This document shows positions 1 to 9,010 of a stretch of 64,000 nucleotides of DNA, piece after piece. The notes below the pieces were generated by a model that worked only from the letters and a program-made list of their open reading frames with translations, was not told the DNA's origin and did not search any database. The translations under genes and the position numbers were made by a program. Location of the stretch: contig AP017895.1 of NCBI GenBank assembly GCA_002355935.1, positions 310,001 to 374,000 on the forward strand. The letters run 5' to 3'. Position 1 is the stretch's first letter, and every line of letters begins with the position of its first letter. The stretch comes from Rothia aeria. Its GTDB lineage: Bacteria; Actinomycetota; Actinomycetes; Actinomycetales; Micrococcaceae.

Positions 1-384
1 AGCCAAGATACCGGCAGGAACGATAGGTTAGCCGCTGTGCTGGGTAAAGCTATTACACCCATATCACCTTCTGTTTCCGCGCAGGGGCACGAAGTCCCCC
101 TGCAACGAGAGGTCGGCTTGAGCAGGGGTGTTTCCCTGAATAATGCTGGTGACCCTAATCTCCGCAGGACAGACGATGCGCCCACGCTAGGTTCTTCTGA
201 GGCACCTAAAAATACATACAACAGGTACCAGCTACGTTCAAAACTAGACGATGTAAAAAACACGGCTCCTTCCCACCAGCAGAACCGTTCACAGAACACA
301 CAGCAGCGGCAGGAGCCGCAAAAATACAGGCAGCCCCACCCCAGGCGCGAGCGCAATGACCGTCACCCGAGGATGGGACTATAA
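1..384 (+). CDS. C-terminal end of a gene that begins before the window (mobile-element protein, function unknown)
   Basis: The frame is open from base 1 to a TAA at 382-384, so the start lies upstream of the window. The visible 127 residues are hydrophilic, and the last 45 are rich in Gln, Arg, Asn and Pro, a composition common in the tails of relaxases and other DNA-handling proteins of mobile elements. No domain is visible. It converges on the minus-strand conjugation genes. A relaxase or primase tail is only a guess from position. A shorter minus-strand ORF at 206-442 covers the same DNA and looks less likely. Confidence 0.4.
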   Translation, partial: SQDTGRNDRLAAVLGKAITPISPSVSAQGHEVPLQREVGLSRGVSLNNAGDPNLRRTDDAPTLGSSEAPKNTYNRYQLRSKLDDVKNTAPSHQQNRSQNTQQRQEPQKYRQPHPRRERNDRHPRMGL

Positions 385-507
385 AGTAAACGCCCAAAAT
401 CAGAGGTAGTTGGGAAGCCCACAGTATAAGCCCACCATGCACATGGGCTCTTGTTGAGCCTGTACACGTGGCGGGCTTATTGTGGGTCTACCATCATGAC
501 TTACCGC

Positions 508-653
508 CTGCGCCCCAGCCCAGGATTACACCAGACCCCACCGTTTAAGATACGGCAGCTAGAAGCTCTCAGGCAGCAGTAACCGCCTGCTAACGGCAGT
601 TCACAGTACCGTCAGAGGTGACACCCCAGTTATCCATGGTGGGGGCCTGCATC
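508..653. repeat. Direct repeat copy 1, carrying a remnant of the virD4 3' end
   Basis: These 146 bp match 2037-2182 with three substitutions by eye. The repeat includes the last 21 or so codons and stop of the coupling-protein gene (minus strand, remnant about 590-653), which ends in a Cys-Arg instead of Tyr-Arg here. Beyond base 653 the match stops abruptly. The 1.38 kb between the two copies holds the antitoxin-like genes and a toxin fragment, so that segment was probably inserted with duplication, or moved by recombination. Confidence 0.85.
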
Positions 654-700
654 CTAATCAAATGCTGTAGGACTTCAGGGCGAATACTACTATTCATTAA

Positions 701-1126
701 CTACCTTAATCCCTCAGGAAGACTATCGTACACAGCATCATAAATATCCTCGCTAATAAGCCCACGATCATACGCAAGTTCCAAATATTCAGAGGAAAGA
801 TCCGTGTTATTCTCGTAAAACCACCCGAGAGTCTGTCGTGGTTCATACGGCCAACGCTGCAGCTCATCAATTACTTGATCCCTCGAAAACAAACCCGCAG
901 CATATCGATCACAGATCTCGCGAATACTAGCTCCAGAAAACCCAGGTTTTACCTCTTCCAGAGGGTACTTAACAAACCTTCCGAATTCTTCATCTGATAG
1001 GAGTACCTCACTCCGAAAACTCTCAGGTTTCCGCCCGGCACGTATCTGTTGTTGAATATACCGACTGGAGTCAATCCGATGGATCGTAGCTCGTATATTG
1101 TTTAATATTTGTGGCTTTAAAGACAT
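701..1126 (-). CDS. Antitoxin-like small protein, divergent family member
   Basis: This 141-residue protein shares its middle with the repeated small proteins found at 1472-1948, 16.5-18.0 kb and 20.0-20.5 kb. The shared motif is G-F-S-x-x-S-x-x-E-I-C-x-R-Y-x-x-G-x-x-[TS]-R-x-Q-x-I-D-E-L-x-R-W-x-Y-x-P (about residues 62-97 here). The N and C termini differ from the other copies, so it is the most distant member and lacks the N-terminal 'MELQ' helix. Other members sit directly upstream of zeta-toxin-like genes, which suggests an antitoxin or regulator role. That role is inferred and no known family was recognised. Confidence 0.6.
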   Translation of the reverse strand: MSLKPQILNNIRATIHRIDSSRYIQQQIRAGRKPESFRSEVLLSDEEFGRFVKYPLEEVKPGFSGASIREICDRYAAGLFSRDQVIDELQRWPYEPRQTLGWFYENNTDLSSEYLELAYDRGLISEDIYDAVYDSLPEGLR

Positions 1127-1354
1127 TTAATCTTATCTATCTTGTTATTTAATGCCTCAGATTGGTAGAAGGCATACTGGAAGAAATATTACGACGTAAC
1201 ATGGAGGATTATTCATTAGAGGTTGTTCCGCGCCCAGAAAAACTTCAAATGACCGAAAACCTAGAGTACGAGGTTGACATCCTGTGGAACACTGTGGGCA
1301 GTACCCGCCAGTATTTCGATACGCGGGTCCCTGTTCTACACCACACAGTGGCAG

Positions 1355-1465
1355 TTAACCTGCTGGTTGAGCTGTTTGTCCCCATGCGTCGAATGGTCCG
1401 CCTTGAACGGAGAGTTTATCAATATTTTCTTTATGGGTACGGGTATCGGTGATACGGTCGGTCAT
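1355..1465 (-). pseudogene. N-terminal fragment of a zeta-toxin-like gene
   Basis: The minus strand reads ATG at 1465 into 36 codons (MTDRITDTRTHKENIDKL...) and stops at 1355. The same start is found at 18005 ahead of the broken zeta-toxin-like gene, also just after an antitoxin-like gene. Here the fragment starts 7 bases after the stop of the 1472-1948 gene and then loses all similarity, so only the first tenth of the toxin remains. The sequence downstream to 1130 shows no convincing frame. It keeps the original A4 run that the 18 kb copy has lost. Confidence 0.65.
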
Positions 1466-1471
1466 TGGGGT

Positions 1472-1948
1472 TTATCCTTCTGCGGCGCGGCGTAGAGCGG
1501 CTCGTGTCCGAGAAACTTCTAATGTCAGGTCGTAATCAATGAGCTCATGGGTTTCTGCGGTGTCGAGGTCGTCCCAGGATCCGCGGACACGAGGTGCTCC
1601 TCCTTCCATACCCCAAGGATCCCACTCCTCACCTTTAGCTTGAGGCTTGTACTCCCAACGAACAAGCTCATCAATCGCCTGAGCACGGGTAAGTTCACCA
1701 ACATAGTAGCGTTGACAGATCTCATACGGAGAACCGGAGCTAAACCCGGCACGGATAGGCTCAACACGCTCTGCTTTTTTGAGCATATCGGGCAGCTCAT
1801 ATTTACTGATACCAAGCCCATGGGCGAAATCGTGCGGGGTAGCACCGGCATCGGCGAGAGTTTTAGCTGCACGGTAAATTTCTAGGTCAAGGAGTTTTTT
1901 ACGGACTTTGGTATGGCGTGCTTTTTCAACGAGTTCTTGCAGTTCCAT
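1472..1948 (-). CDS. Antitoxin-like small HTH protein (intact copy)
   Basis: This 158-residue protein begins MELQELVEKA. It has a helix-turn-helix-like stretch at about residues 36-60 (ATPHDFAHGLGISKYELPDM) and the family motif around residues 69-103 (GFSSGSPYEIC..YYVGELTRAQAIDEL). It ends ...RRAAEG. It is followed after 7 bases by a zeta-toxin N-terminal fragment, the same order as at 17.5-18.0 kb, so toxin and antitoxin genes were probably cotranscribed. The 'GELTxxxAIxEL' helix is loosely like antitoxins of the VbhA type. The match is weak and the function is inferred from context. Confidence 0.65.
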   Translation of the reverse strand: MELQELVEKARHTKVRKKLLDLEIYRAAKTLADAGATPHDFAHGLGISKYELPDMLKKAERVEPIRAGFSSGSPYEICQRYYVGELTRAQAIDELVRWEYKPQAKGEEWDPWGMEGGAPRVRGSWDDLDTAETHELIDYDLTLEVSRTRAALRRAAEG

Positions 1949-2036
1949 GGTGTGTTTTCCTTTACGAGTAGTTGGGTGCGCGGTCTTTGGGGTTTATCCT
2001 TCAGGGGGTAGCCTGAGCTTGACCAGCAACCTCCTA

Positions 2037-2182
2037 CTGCGCCCCAGCCCAGGATTACACCAGACCCTACCGTTTAAGATACGGCAGCTAGAAGCTCTCG
2101 GGCAGCAGTAACCGCCTGCTAACGGTAGTTCACAGTACCGTCAGAGGTGACACCCCAGTTATCCATGGTGGGGGCCTGCATC
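2037..2182. repeat. Direct repeat copy 2, within the intact virD4 3' end
   Basis: This is the partner of 508-653. It spans about 80 bp downstream of the coupling-protein stop plus its last 64 coding bases. Since this copy is joined to the full gene, it is presumably the parent and the copy at 508 the duplicate. Confidence 0.85.
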
Positions 2183-3975
2183 TTCCCGCACAGCTGATAC
2201 GCTCTCATCTGGTCTTCTTTCAGCACCCCAGCGTCGGCACGGGTCCACCACGGGGTTAGCCCCAGGTGCATTGGCCTATAGTTCTTATACTGCACCATAG
2301 CCGTAAACGCTGGGATCTGGGTCATGGCCGCCGCCTCCATCACCGATTTCTCTTCCACAGAGTACGAGGTGGAGTTACCGTACTGCCCTGCGGAATACGA
2401 CCGAGAAACCCGTTTACGGTCGAATTTACCCAGTGCCTCAGAAACCGGCCGCAGCGTCTCTACGTCCAAGCCCGGCAGGTAGTACTTCACCACCGAGTTA
2501 CCAGAAATTGTTTTTGCCCCTTGCTCACCCCAACGGTCTACCAGCTGAGAGAACGACTGCGCAATCAGAATTACTTCAACACCACGACCGTTAATATCCG
2601 ACATAATAGAATCCATCTTTGGGAATGCCGCGAGGTTCGGGCCCTCATCCAGCACCGCACGGAAACACGGCCACAGCCTACCACCGTACATCTCCTGGGA
2701 TAGTTCGCGTGCCGTGTTGATCAGCTCATTGGCAAACATCGAAACCAGTGGGCCAACCTCAACACCCGTCGCCGTATCAGATACCAGGTATATGGTGTTC
2801 GGTCCCGACAAGAAATCCCGCATATTAAAGGCGTGCCGCGAATCGCACACCAGCTGCTCACGGATACGTTCTACCGCCAACGGTTCCAGCAGCCCTGCAA
2901 GTGTCTGCTGGATCGAGTCGATTGTCTCACCGGCCCGTGAGTCCAGCTTCGATTCCAGGAATGAAATAACCTGTGGGCTCACATGGTGGGAGTAGGACTG
3001 TGCAATTTCCAGGGGGATGGCCGACCTCAAATTCTCGGCCCACACCATCACGTCCTCAATACTGCGCCCAGCGACCGCAGCAACATGCAAAAACCTCGCG
3101 AGAAAAGCGCCCGCCTGAGAATTAAACCAGTCTCCGTTCTTCGTACCGCCCATAGGCTGCGCACCAGCCCACGCCTGAGCACGACGCTGTGCGACCTCAA
3201 AGTTTTCACACCCGGCAACAGGATTCCACATCACCCGATGCGGCCACCCTGACGTATTATCAAGATCAAAAACTAATACCTGCCCACCCGTTGTACGTTC
3301 GCGGGCCACCGCGGTAAGCATTAAAAGGTCAGACTTTGTGGATGTTGCCATTACAGCGCCGGGGGCGTCCAGCACCAGGTTCGAGGCAATCGAGGTGGTT
3401 TTACCGGCCTGAGTTGGAGCCAGTACAAGCTTCGATTCTTTCGCCTCACCGTAAACGGGTTTACCTCCGCTATACGAACTGGATCCCCCGGAAGAAGTAA
3501 CTTTGCCCCCAAGTTTGCCCAGCTCCGTCACCAGCCAGGAATCCGGCATACGATCCACAAATTCATCAATCTGACGCTTTGATTCCGCAGGGTCCGCAGA
3601 TATTGGAGGCATCGACAGTTTTGCCTTCTGCCGCGCGTTTTTTACCGCAGCTTCATACCCCAAGGTCTTAGCTACCTGCGCGTACTTTACCATGTGCGGC
3701 AGTCCAGCTTTATTCCCCTGGTGTGCGCCCTCACCGAACTTATCGTCCAGTTTAATGACGATACCGGCCGCGAAAAACCCGACCACTAAAGCAGCTACAA
3801 TAACCACCCAGAACATTACGCCTATACCGTGCTCACCCAGCACCCGCGCAAGATCCTGCACGTTTGTGTACCACTGACCGGTGGAGAAGAACGCGCTCAC
3901 ACGGGCAGCTAACCACGCGCCCACCGCCAAAATAAGAAATAAGAGCAGTACCGAAAACTTCTCTGCATTACGCAT
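2119..3975 (-). CDS. Type IV coupling protein (VirD4/TraD/TraG family)
   Basis: The coupling ATPase recruits the relaxase-DNA complex to the conjugation channel at the inner face of the membrane. The 618-residue protein has two N-terminal membrane segments (about residues 7-28 and 52-75). A Walker A motif lies near residues 186-194 (APTQAGKTT) and a Walker B near 438-445 (FRAVLDEG, with the DE pair). The C-terminal TraG/TraD domain includes 'LIAQSFSQL' near residue 475. Length fits the family. It is the last gene of the transfer operon, 4 bases after the lipoprotein gene. Its 3' end is duplicated at 508-653. Confidence 0.9.
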   Translation of the reverse strand: MRNAEKFSVLLLFLILAVGAWLAARVSAFFSTGQWYTNVQDLARVLGEHGIGVMFWVVIVAALVVGFFAAGIVIKLDDKFGEGAHQGNKAGLPHMVKYAQVAKTLGYEAAVKNARQKAKLSMPPISADPAESKRQIDEFVDRMPDSWLVTELGKLGGKVTSSGGSSSYSGGKPVYGEAKESKLVLAPTQAGKTTSIASNLVLDAPGAVMATSTKSDLLMLTAVARERTTGGQVLVFDLDNTSGWPHRVMWNPVAGCENFEVAQRRAQAWAGAQPMGGTKNGDWFNSQAGAFLARFLHVAAVAGRSIEDVMVWAENLRSAIPLEIAQSYSHHVSPQVISFLESKLDSRAGETIDSIQQTLAGLLEPLAVERIREQLVCDSRHAFNMRDFLSGPNTIYLVSDTATGVEVGPLVSMFANELINTARELSQEMYGGRLWPCFRAVLDEGPNLAAFPKMDSIMSDINGRGVEVILIAQSFSQLVDRWGEQGAKTISGNSVVKYYLPGLDVETLRPVSEALGKFDRKRVSRSYSAGQYGNSTSYSVEEKSVMEAAAMTQIPAFTAMVQYKNYRPMHLGLTPWWTRADAGVLKEDQMRAYQLCGKMQAPTMDNWGVTSDGTVNYR

Positions 3976-3979
3976 AACC

Positions 3980-4531
3980 TTACCCCTTCTTCAACGTCAA
4001 CGGCTCAATCAGCGCGACCTTCGGAGCCTCCCCCGCCCCTTCCCGCTGAAGATGCACCACCCACACCCCAGCATCCGTCTCAACCCGCACCACAGCCTTC
4101 TTCGCATCCGGTGGGAACTCCGTATACACCGCCTGATACACCGTGTTCACCGACCCATACTGCGGGTTATAACGCTCCAACTGCTTCTTATACCCATCCG
4201 TCACCCGCGGATCCATATAAAGATGCCACGTCTTCGCATCCGTTTTCATCGCAAAAATACGCATGGACGAGACCGCGAACTCAGTCGCAGTCTTCTGCTC
4301 TTCTTTACTCCACCCCGCATAAGCCCCCGGACCCGGCGAATTCGCAGGCTCACCATAATGACCATAACGGTCATTATCCTCAGCACCCGATGAACTACCT
4401 GAGGCCCCCACCACCGGAGCCGCCGGTGAGGAAGAGCTCTGCTGCCCCGAAGAACCACTAGACCCCTGAGAAGAACACCCACCCAGGAACACAGCCGCCA
4501 CCAGCACACCAACAACACATGTTTTCCGCAT
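3980..4531 (-). CDS. Conjugation-cluster lipoprotein
   Basis: The 183-residue protein starts with a lipoprotein signal peptide ending in the lipobox LGGC (Cys about residue 19). A low-complexity Ser/Gly linker (residues 20-50) follows. The C-terminal 110 residues are mixed alpha/beta and could fold like the NTF2-like domains of conjugation scaffold proteins such as TcpC/VirB8, but no signature was recognised. It overlaps the SLT-CHAP gene by one base and lies 4 bases from virD4, so it is made with them. It is probably an outer-face membrane component of the transfer channel. Confidence 0.65.
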   Translation of the reverse strand: MRKTCVVGVLVAAVFLGGCSSQGSSGSSGQQSSSSPAAPVVGASGSSSGAEDNDRYGHYGEPANSPGPGAYAGWSKEEQKTATEFAVSSMRIFAMKTDAKTWHLYMDPRVTDGYKKQLERYNPQYGSVNTVYQAVYTEFPPDAKKAVVRVETDAGVWVVHLQREGAGEAPKVALIEPLTLKKG

Positions 4532-5832
4532 TATTTCTTCTTCTCACTATCAGGAATGTGCAAATAATTACTGATGTTCGACGCCGGCAGCTGACGCGTA
4601 CCATACGCGTGCGGAGTATTAGCGTTATACTCCTCAATCACCACGGTCTTACCGTCGTCTTTAACCTCTTTAACAACCGCAATATGACCGTACGTCGCAG
4701 ACGCACCAGGGGCACCCGCATAGAAATGAGCCATTGCCCCCACCTCCGGGGTATTATCCACAGGCCAGCCCTTCGCGCGCCATGTATCGGCCCAATCACC
4801 ACCGTTACCGAGCACCCTGCCATTGACGAAATTACTATTCGTGTACTTCGGCTTCTGCGGATCGGTCGCACCCACCTGCTGGTTTAACCGCCACAACGAA
4901 AAATCAGTACAGTTCACATAGTACGCACCCGTGATAGGGTTAGGGCCTTCCGCGTACCCCTTCCACGGATAATCATCATTACCGCTGGTCGAACCACCCG
5001 AGTAGCCGCTGCAACCGCTACCCGAATTTGAGCCGCCAGACCCAGCAGGTGCGTTCTGCACTGGAGCGGTATCAACCGAACCATCCGACTTACCGCCGAC
5101 TTCGTCCCCGTACACCCGCTTATAAAAATGATCATGCAGCACATGAATTCGTTTAACATACGTCTGGGTTTCCTCGTACGGGGGAATGCCCCCGTACTGC
5201 ATAGGACCACCAGGACCAGCGTTATACCCAGCCATCACCACGTCTTTCCAGTCCTGCCCCGACGACTGGATAGTTGGTTCCAGCTGTTTCTTCAAGTCTC
5301 GTAAGTACTCACCCATCGCCCGGATCGACGCATGCCCATCACTCTGCGAAGCACCATGACCATACGTCGCCCAGGTCTCTGCCGTGAACTGCGTGAGGCC
5401 AGAGGCATTCGCCTTATTCGGGCCTAACCCCGCGTTCCACCGTGACTCAGCCTCAATCTGGGCAGCAATCCACGACGTTGGAATACCAGACACCTTCGAC
5501 GCATCAATAACATCCTGCTCATACTCCTGAGGGATCAACCCACCCACACCCGAAGTCTCACCCTTATCATCGTAATCCACCGGAATCACACCATAATACG
5601 GAGCAGGACGACCATCCGGGCCTTTCTCACCTGGGGGTGGCGGGGTACTATTCGGCTCACCGCGCACAGCAGTTTCGCCGGATGGTTTCCCCGGCGTGCA
5701 TGCTGCTTGTGCAGCCTGATTATTGCCAAAAATAATAATCACTACGAGGACGGGAGCAAATATAATAGCTAGTACTACGACTAGGACACCAGCAATGATG
5801 AGGCCAGTTGAGCCGTTATTCTCTTCATCCAT
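4531..5832 (-). CDS. Conjugative peptidoglycan hydrolase with SLT and CHAP domains
   Basis: This two-domain wall hydrolase opens peptidoglycan for the transfer channel (VirB1-like role in Gram-positive conjugation). One membrane anchor lies at about residues 10-35. An SLT transglycosylase-like domain covers about 105-235, with the catalytic Glu in 'QIEAESRWN' and the motif 'NASGLTQF' and 'YNAGPGG'. A Ser/Gly linker follows. The CHAP amidase/peptidase domain (about 295-425) has the nucleophile Cys in 'YYVNCTDFSLWRL' and the His in 'YGHIAVVKEV'. All key residues seem present. It sits inside the transfer operon between the VirB4-like ATPase and the lipoprotein. Confidence 0.85.
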   Translation of the reverse strand: MDEENNGSTGLIIAGVLVVVLAIIFAPVLVVIIIFGNNQAAQAACTPGKPSGETAVRGEPNSTPPPPGEKGPDGRPAPYYGVIPVDYDDKGETSGVGGLIPQEYEQDVIDASKVSGIPTSWIAAQIEAESRWNAGLGPNKANASGLTQFTAETWATYGHGASQSDGHASIRAMGEYLRDLKKQLEPTIQSSGQDWKDVVMAGYNAGPGGPMQYGGIPPYEETQTYVKRIHVLHDHFYKRVYGDEVGGKSDGSVDTAPVQNAPAGSGGSNSGSGCSGYSGGSTSGNDDYPWKGYAEGPNPITGAYYVNCTDFSLWRLNQQVGATDPQKPKYTNSNFVNGRVLGNGGDWADTWRAKGWPVDNTPEVGAMAHFYAGAPGASATYGHIAVVKEVKDDGKTVVIEEYNANTPHAYGTRQLPASNISNYLHIPDSEKKK

Positions 5833-5847
5833 CTGCTGACCTCTTCA

Positions 5848-7431
5848 CTAGCTATTCTTCACAAAACGGGTATCTGTATTGTGCAGTCGCCCTAAGGTAG
5901 CAGGTTTAGGGGACTGGATCGGTATACCTAGTGAATCTCCTACCTTCCACAGTGCTTTACCGGCACCTGCAAGTACTTTCTGCCCGCCCTTATTTACTCG
6001 ACCATCAGATCCTTTAAATTCTGAATGCTGCTCCAGCCCTTGGGCACCTGACATAAATCCGGTCACCCATGAAGCCTCAGTATCCTCAATCTTCCGAATA
6101 GTGCTCAATGCGTCTAGGTCAGCTGATGTCATGGCCATCAACACCCACAATCCGCATTTTTCGATCAGCGAGTGGGCGATCTTCTGGTCTGCTTCGTTTG
6201 CGAGCATCAAAAAGTCTTTGGGCGAGTGGGTTATTTTCCATTCCCCCACACCGACTGAACGGTTTGTACGGGATAAGCGGTCTACTTCCTGCACCATGCC
6301 GTCAGCCATACGCACCGGGTACCAGAACTCATCCATTAAGGAGGAGTACCCGTGCCACGTATACTTTGGCACATACACCTGCCCGTCAGCGGCAGCTTCT
6401 TCCGCAATGCGTTTTTCATGCTGGGCCAGTTCCCAGTGCGCATCGATCGCGTTCATCCCTAAGCGCCAGGTAGACATCATGACCGCAGAGATCATCCGGT
6501 CTAGGCTATCTGGGATGGATGAGGAGTCGAAGCAGAACCCACCGGGGTTACCCGGGTTAATGCTCACACCTCTATCAGAAAAAACTGTCGACATCTCGCC
6601 GTATACTAGAGCTGAGAGGGAGCGGAACAGCTCAGAGTATGTTTCTTTAAACTCTCTAGAAGACCCAAGCCCGGAAGCATAGAGCGCGTTATCTGAGGGG
6701 TTATCGAAGAAGTACAGCAGGTGCTTCAGTGATGGGGCCTGCTCGTTATCCATCACGGTTTCAACCGCGAGCTTGATAATAGTCGCTTCCGAGTCTGAAA
6801 TGCTCTTATCACGGCCGCGGTTAATACGCACTAGCGCGATCACGTTATGCACAATATTAGTGATCGCGTCTGCACGCATTGAACGCCCTAAATCGCCCCC
6901 AATGTATGCCCCTGCTGACGCTAGCGGCCCGGGATCTAACGGGTTAATTTTTGTATTATTATCGCGAATACCGATCTGGAAGACGTCAGCTCCAATAGCG
7001 CGCGCAAAGTCAGCCCACTCACCCTTGATCGGGTCGAAAATAGCCAATGGGCACCCTGTGGCGTTGACCGAGGCCGCAACCAGACCAGATATCGATGATT
7101 TACCAAATCCGTTTAGGCCGAACACCATCGCGGATGGAGCCGTGATAGCGTTTGATTTATACAGTGACATATGATCCATTGCCACTGCCGAACCAGAGGT
7201 CAGGTCGTACCCAATGGGTGCTCCTAGCCGCGGCCTAGCTGTACCGGTGATAAAGGGGTACAGCCCAGCGTTATCCCAGTTAGATTCCAGCCACATACGC
7301 GGGGCGGCCAGCTGGTCCCAGGCGCCGCCGCCTACCCCATGCTGTCCAGCCCTACTTATTTTGGGTAGCGGGTCAACAACCGCTGTTGCTGAACGCTGTT
7401 TCTTCTTTTTGGATCGAGAAAAAATACCCAT
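5848..7431 (-). CDS. VirB4-like conjugation ATPase
   Basis: The 527-residue P-loop ATPase has Walker A at about residues 105-113 (GLNGFGKSS). Walker B and sensor regions fall around 'WHGYSSLMDEFWYP' near residue 350. A basic N-terminus precedes the ATPase domain. In actinobacterial elements a shorter ATPase of this kind follows a SCO6880-type protein, and together they replace a single VirB4 polypeptide. Here the two genes are separated by 2 bases, which agrees. The protein would power pilus/channel assembly at the membrane. Confidence 0.8.
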   Translation of the reverse strand: MGIFSRSKKKKQRSATAVVDPLPKISRAGQHGVGGGAWDQLAAPRMWLESNWDNAGLYPFITGTARPRLGAPIGYDLTSGSAVAMDHMSLYKSNAITAPSAMVFGLNGFGKSSISGLVAASVNATGCPLAIFDPIKGEWADFARAIGADVFQIGIRDNNTKINPLDPGPLASAGAYIGGDLGRSMRADAITNIVHNVIALVRINRGRDKSISDSEATIIKLAVETVMDNEQAPSLKHLLYFFDNPSDNALYASGLGSSREFKETYSELFRSLSALVYGEMSTVFSDRGVSINPGNPGGFCFDSSSIPDSLDRMISAVMMSTWRLGMNAIDAHWELAQHEKRIAEEAAADGQVYVPKYTWHGYSSLMDEFWYPVRMADGMVQEVDRLSRTNRSVGVGEWKITHSPKDFLMLANEADQKIAHSLIEKCGLWVLMAMTSADLDALSTIRKIEDTEASWVTGFMSGAQGLEQHSEFKGSDGRVNKGGQKVLAGAGKALWKVGDSLGIPIQSPKPATLGRLHNTDTRFVKNS

Positions 7432-7433
7432 GC

Positions 7434-8993
7434 CTATGCGCCGTCCCCTTCTTGAGCGCGGGCGGAGGAGGACGACCCACCCTTGGTTTTAGCGCTGCCT
7501 TTCTGATTTGTATACTCGGGGTTGAAAAGCCACGGCCGTGATGAGTACACCCAAGGGAACAGCCCTATTGGGAGGGTCTGGTGGAATGCCGCGTCTGCAG
7601 CGTAGTCAGCGAATGTCCAGCGCATACCGCCCATGAGTCCTTTGAGCTCATTTTCTGCTGCACGTTTAGCTTTGCGGTTTGGCTCAAATGTTACTGTGAT
7701 CATGAGCGCCCACTCGTGAATCATTGCCCCGCGTGACATCTGGTCCATTGTGTGCCCGATCGCTTTTGCTTTCTTTGTTTCAAAAACCGTCACACGTTTA
7801 CGGGAGGTATTTTCGGTGGTGGAGTTACGTGATGCGCTGTCGATTCGGGTACGCTGCGCTGAAACGGGAATCGGACGGTAGAACATCGTCACACGTTTCC
7901 GCAAAAAGTGGCGAGAAGGAGCAAACAGGCGCTCATAAGAGCGTTCTGTGATCTTTGACGGGTCAGGCACCGTCATCATCACCGTCATTGACGCCACACC
8001 ATCATGAAGCACTACGCGTTTATCTGTAGCGTCTGTATATTCAGGACCGGAGCCAGCAAAAGTGCGCACGGCATCAATACCGTAGTGGAGTTCCCGCTCC
8101 ACTTCACCTGTACGATGCGGGTTGTATGCCGTGTACATCATGTCGCCATACTCGGCGTCGCTCATGGCGTGGATCTGCCCTGCTCCTGAAGCAGATAGGG
8201 CTGACACATGCCGTGGTATGCGCGATACTATTTCTGCCAGCGCACCGTCAATATCGTCATCTAGGGATGAGAGGCGCCAACCCAGTGTGACATAAGAAGT
8301 AACTTTTGACACACGTGCAGGAAGCGCTGCGGCGGCTTCACGAAGGATTTGCTGCGCCACCTGTGGTGAGCGCGCATCCACCGTGTCCATGATGGCCTCG
8401 GCCATGGGCAGGGAAGACTCAAGGATGGAATCCACCGTGACGGATGCACCGCGCAGGCCCCCTTCGGAGGCGAGCGAACCCAGCCAGTTCGCGAAAGAAC
8501 CTACCTGGTGGGTTGTGGAGTCTTGCGGCTGCATATTCGTGCCTATGGGAGCACACGCTAACGTCACTGACGCCATGCCTACGCTCTTATGGTGCAGCAG
8601 CTGAACCGGTGCGCCTGTACCATCAATGCTGTTGACTGTGTTGATGGTATGCAGGTACCCGGGGAGCCCCAATAGCTCTTCAGAGGTGCGTCCTGAAAAG
8701 TGGGAATTCACGAAGGTTGCTTCCCCGGTGCTGACGTGCCGTGCATGCCTTAAGCTACGTAATATGCGAGCCGCCAGCGTCAGGTCTGCATCTCCAAAGG
8801 GAATTCCGAAAATAGCCAGCCCGAGGAACATACCCAGCAGGAACACCAGCCCAGGTATTAGGTATCCCAAAAGGATAATCATCATAGTGGCCACAACTGT
8901 GCCCAGCCCGATCACGAATGACCGCACCGGCAGCCAACCGCCTATGCGCAGAGAACCAACGCGGATAGAGTTACCGTACTGTGGGTTGCTCAT
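7434..8993 (-). CDS. SCO6880-type conjugation protein (membrane partner of the VirB4 ATPase)
   Basis: The 519-residue protein has an N-terminal two-segment membrane region (about residues 25-68) like the PrgI/TcpE domain. A large soluble region follows that resembles the N-terminal half of VirB4 proteins. The family is marked by its fixed place next to the ATPase in actinobacterial conjugative elements. The tail is Ser/Gly-rich and hydrophilic. It lies 2 bases upstream of the ATPase gene, so the two are translationally linked. Assignment rests on order and general character. Confidence 0.75.
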   Translation of the reverse strand: MSNPQYGNSIRVGSLRIGGWLPVRSFVIGLGTVVATMMIILLGYLIPGLVFLLGMFLGLAIFGIPFGDADLTLAARILRSLRHARHVSTGEATFVNSHFSGRTSEELLGLPGYLHTINTVNSIDGTGAPVQLLHHKSVGMASVTLACAPIGTNMQPQDSTTHQVGSFANWLGSLASEGGLRGASVTVDSILESSLPMAEAIMDTVDARSPQVAQQILREAAAALPARVSKVTSYVTLGWRLSSLDDDIDGALAEIVSRIPRHVSALSASGAGQIHAMSDAEYGDMMYTAYNPHRTGEVERELHYGIDAVRTFAGSGPEYTDATDKRVVLHDGVASMTVMMTVPDPSKITERSYERLFAPSRHFLRKRVTMFYRPIPVSAQRTRIDSASRNSTTENTSRKRVTVFETKKAKAIGHTMDQMSRGAMIHEWALMITVTFEPNRKAKRAAENELKGLMGGMRWTFADYAADAAFHQTLPIGLFPWVYSSRPWLFNPEYTNQKGSAKTKGGSSSSARAQEGDGA

Positions 8994-9010
8994 ACTATCC
9001 TTCCTTCTCT

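Noticed and set aside
206-442. A 78-residue minus-strand hydrophobic ORF
   Set aside because: It lies opposite a frame open from the window edge, has poor codon character and no recognisable motif.
1162-1452. A 96-residue plus-strand ORF
   Set aside because: It is antisense to the zeta-toxin N-terminal fragment; its C-terminal residues are the reverse reading of that conserved start and recur opposite the 18-kb copy.
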